Part shown: one piece after another, positions 61,566 through 64,000 of the stretch
Layout of the letters: each line of letters opens with the position of its first letter
Numbering within the stretch: the stretch's first letter is position 1
Assembly (NCBI GenBank): GCA_025769875.1
Contig: JAGFNK010000152.1
Span: forward strand, 1-64,000
Direction of reading: 5' to 3'
DNA from: Russula earlei
Taxonomy: Eukaryota > Basidiomycota > Agaricomycetes > Russulales > Russulaceae
Length of the DNA stretch: 64,000 bases
The notes under the pieces: model-generated
What the model was told of the DNA's origin: nothing
The model's input: only the letters and a program-made list of their open reading frames with translations
Databases searched by the model: none
Made by a program: the position numbers and the translations under genes

Positions 61566-63620
61566 TTAAAATGATACAAAAAAAGATTTTGTATTGTAAG
61601 GAACAGCAGTTGAGGCTGTTAGAATAGGCAGCAGTGTGAGTCTGAAGGGACCTGGTGCAAGGGAGGTGGTGGCATTGGAGGGAGGGGGGTTCTGAGGGAG
61701 GGATGATGGTTCCCCAAGGGCACATGTGCATGCATTCATGGTGGCAGATGTTGCATTGGGCTTGGTGCACTTGCCTGACCATTTGGCCCCGGTGTACAGA
61801 TCATTGTGAACATGGTGGTGCTTTCCCTTAGCAACACCGATGCTTTGTGCTGTCAGTCCCCACACATTGGGAAGACTGGTCTGTTGTTTTGGGCCCTGTT
61901 TGAGTTTGACAACCATATGCTTGGCTGTCTCCATCCATGTTTTCAGATTGGGTGCAATCACTTCCTTATCAGGTAAGACCTTGGAACCTTGAATTAAATT
62001 GATTGCGGCTGCCAAACCGTATTTGGTGGCCTGCGCAGCCTCAACGATCTCTGCTGTTTGATTAGCATTTTCAAGGCTAGATGCGAGATCATGCAATAAT
62101 GATATGATCTCCTGTGAGAGAGATACTAGGCTCTCCCTTGGTGTGGATGAAGAAGATGATGGGGATGGGGGGTCAGGTGATTTATTTGCACTTTCCTTTT
62201 GTGTGCTCTCCTCAGGACAGAGGTAGGGAAAGTGAATGTAGATTGCTGCAATGTGTTTGCAGAATCTAATCTGGGGATAATCTGTGCAATCACAAGTTGA
62301 CTTCATCAGATTGATTGAGTAAATTGCACTGGAACAGGATTGTGCAGCAATGTGAAAGCAGATCTCATTGAATTGCAAGATTGAATCTTGTGAGATGCTC
62401 TTGGCATGGGTGAAAATTATATGACACCTGTCAGCCACCAGGTCCTGACCATCAAGCCCAATGTTCTGCCATTTGTGCCTGTTTTGGTAATATGGCACCA
62501 TGTGATGCACTAGGACAAATAATATTCAATCAATCCACTGATTGTGCTTGCTGTCAAGCCAATGTGATTTGAGGACATGATGATATTTAAAAAGATTGAG
62601 TCATCTTATCTTTAGATCAGGAGGATCACATATGCTTTGATCAACATGTTGGTGTCCCCTTCCTCAAAGATATGGTGATTTTTCCAGTAAACCATGGACC
62701 ACATATGCACCACAGGCATCCATTAAGTGTCAAGACATGTACTGCTGATCACAAGGGACTCAGGAGCAGGTGGGCAAGGGTTGGAACAGATGGTACGCGG
62801 TCTCTCTTGAGTGAAATGGGACAATATACAGCCAGGATCTGGCCTTGGTTCATAACATTAAGACCCAAGATAGTTCACAAAAGTTTCTGGAACCTGAGGA
62901 TCAGTGGAGATCTCCTCCCAGATTTGTAGAAAGTCAGCCTGATCATCTGTATGTACCCATCTCTTGATCTTATCCCACAGATCAGGAAAATCATTAGCAT
63001 TGAAGTGTGATTGCATTGCATGCAACACATGCCACTTGCAAAGCCATATCCAACTTCCTGGATAGGCAATCTTGAGGGTGGCAATCTGTGCAGCATCACA
63101 ATCTGTTATAATAATAGATGGCCAGATAGCTGGACTGGCATCCCTGACCCAATGGACAAAAAAGGATATTGTGTCCTTTGTTCCATTGGATGCCAGCATC
63201 CAGGCAACAGGCACACCTATCTGGAAAAGGTAAGTGTACTAAATTGACATTTAGTAAATATTATGCACCATGTCCTCAGTGATTGTGCATGATCATGGTA
63301 AATAATAAGAAGTCCAGATATTGAGTAATATTATGAGTTGTATTGATACCAATGAAGCCATTCCCAAGGTGGCAGAATGCCTCCATTTGGAAAGGGGTCT
63401 GGATGCATAACACATATGCATCCTCCTACAGATTTGATTGAGATAGGGCACTGTGCAGCCTGTCTTTGTAAAAAACATTTGTTTTTTCATCTGTGAATCT
63501 GTCCAACCAGAGCCTGGTGGAGATGGCATCCTCTGGATGCAGCCTGATAATCTCATCTTCCATTTCCTGGGCCATGCGGCTTACATCCTGGAGCAAGATG
63601 AATCAGTCTTGGCTGCCATT
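61566..63620 (-). pseudogene. Mutator-like (MULE) transposase relic with SWIM finger
   Basis: From 63620 downward: LWLDRFTDEKTNVFYKDRLH, IQTPFQMEAFCHLGNGF, then GIDTTHNITQYLDFLLFTMI with the first catalytic Asp. After a break (63250-63210) come PVAWMLASNGTKDTISFFVH, IIITDCDAAQIATLKIAYPG with the second Asp, and LCKWHVLHAMQSHF (63200-63010). WMPVVHMWSMVYW and EEGDTNMLIKAY continue beyond an inserted LTR. The last open frame (62510-61566) holds a SWIM zinc finger (CDCTDYPQIRFCKHIAAIYI) and a Ser/Pro-rich tail. Stops and frame changes make it non-functional. Confidence 0.88.
62728..62857 (-). mobile_element. Internally deleted solo LTR (family D) inside the MULE transposase
   Basis: Read on the minus strand it starts TGTTATGAACCAAGGCC and ends TGTCTTGACA like the 826-bp copy at 6225, but is only 130 bp long. 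The break joins the AAGAGAGA segment to TACCATCTGTTCC. The 5-bp duplication TTAAG is perfect (62723-62727 and 62858-62862), so both ends are original. Confidence 0.88.
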
Positions 63621-63718
63621 GGGCAATGAATCCTGAATATTGTGTACCTTTCCATTATTAAGTTAGCAAATAAAAATAAAATAAAATCAATACAGGCACT
63701 TACTATTTCCTGTGGATC

Positions 63719-64000
63719 TGTCAAGACACATACTGCTGATCACTAAGGACTCAGGAACAGGTGGGCAAGGGTTGGAACAGATGGTATGCAGTGTAGATGG
63801 CATTGAACAAGAGGATGAGCCAAATGACTAGAAGGTACCAGATAGGGACTGGTACATGTTGCAAGATGCAGAGGCAAAGGTTGGAGGCCAGTGCAGCAAA
63901 GGGACTTTAAACAAGGCGGTTGTTGAAGAGTACCTTGAAGATGAGGAAGATCTTTAAACAGAGTGGTTGCGAGGGAGTACCCTGGAAGAGAGAGAATCAC
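63719..64000 (-). mobile_element. LTR (family D), partial at window edge
   Basis: It begins (plus coordinates) TGTCAAGACACATACTGC, the reverse complement of the end of the 6225-7050 copy, and follows that copy (GGTACCAGATAGGGACTGGT, TTTAAACAAGG) to the window edge. The other end and the second target duplication lie outside. Confidence 0.8.

Overview
This window looks like a chromosome segment from a filamentous basidiomycete, most likely an Agaricomycete. The genes are dense and GC-rich, and carry many introns of about 45-65 bp with GT..AG borders. Several start codons are split from the rest of the gene by an intron. The proteins are fungal housekeeping and signalling types: an APSES factor, a Zn2Cys6 regulator, Slt2, Nbp35 and a Yvc1-type channel. 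The genus cannot be fixed from the sequence alone.

Layout. 1-8.2 kb is a transposon island: the 3' end of a chromodomain Ty3/gypsy element with its LTR, several solo or truncated LTRs, a Harbinger-like MITE, and a Copia pol relic split by two solo LTRs. 8.7-9.9 kb holds two weak hypothetical genes. 9.9-47.2 kb is a gene-rich block: F-BAR/DEP/RhoGAP (-), PRP4 (+), MBP1-like APSES factor (-), YVC1-like channel (+), LRG1-like LIM/RhoGAP (+), RPS15 (-), RPP2 (+), Zn2Cys6 factor (+), VMA10 (-), PTA1/symplekin (+), SLT2 MAP kinase (+), NBP35 (-) and a J-domain protein (+). 48.2-53.2 kb is a second island: a gag relic interrupted by two solo LTRs of one family in opposite orientation, with further inverted repeats outside. 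53.5-55.0 kb is a frameshifted medium-chain dehydrogenase/reductase gene. 56.3-64 kb is a third island: a complete but dead hAT transposon with 8-bp target duplications, a solo LTR, and a MULE transposase relic carrying an internally deleted solo LTR.

Functional links. Four genes in the block belong by homology to Rho1/cell-wall-integrity signalling and its transcriptional outputs: two RhoGAPs, Slt2, and the DNA-binding subunit of an MBF-type complex. RPS15 and RPP2 share a 387-bp divergent promoter. Short divergent promoters also lie between RhoGAP/PRP4, VMA10/PTA1 and NBP35/J-protein.

The most striking signal is in the transposon islands. Insertions can be read base by base from intact target-site duplications. 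The older elements are almost free of CpG, and many stop codons sit where CGA or CAG would be expected, as C-to-T decay of methylated repeats would produce. I found no CRISPR array, no convincing tRNA or rRNA gene and no clearly new multi-gene system.
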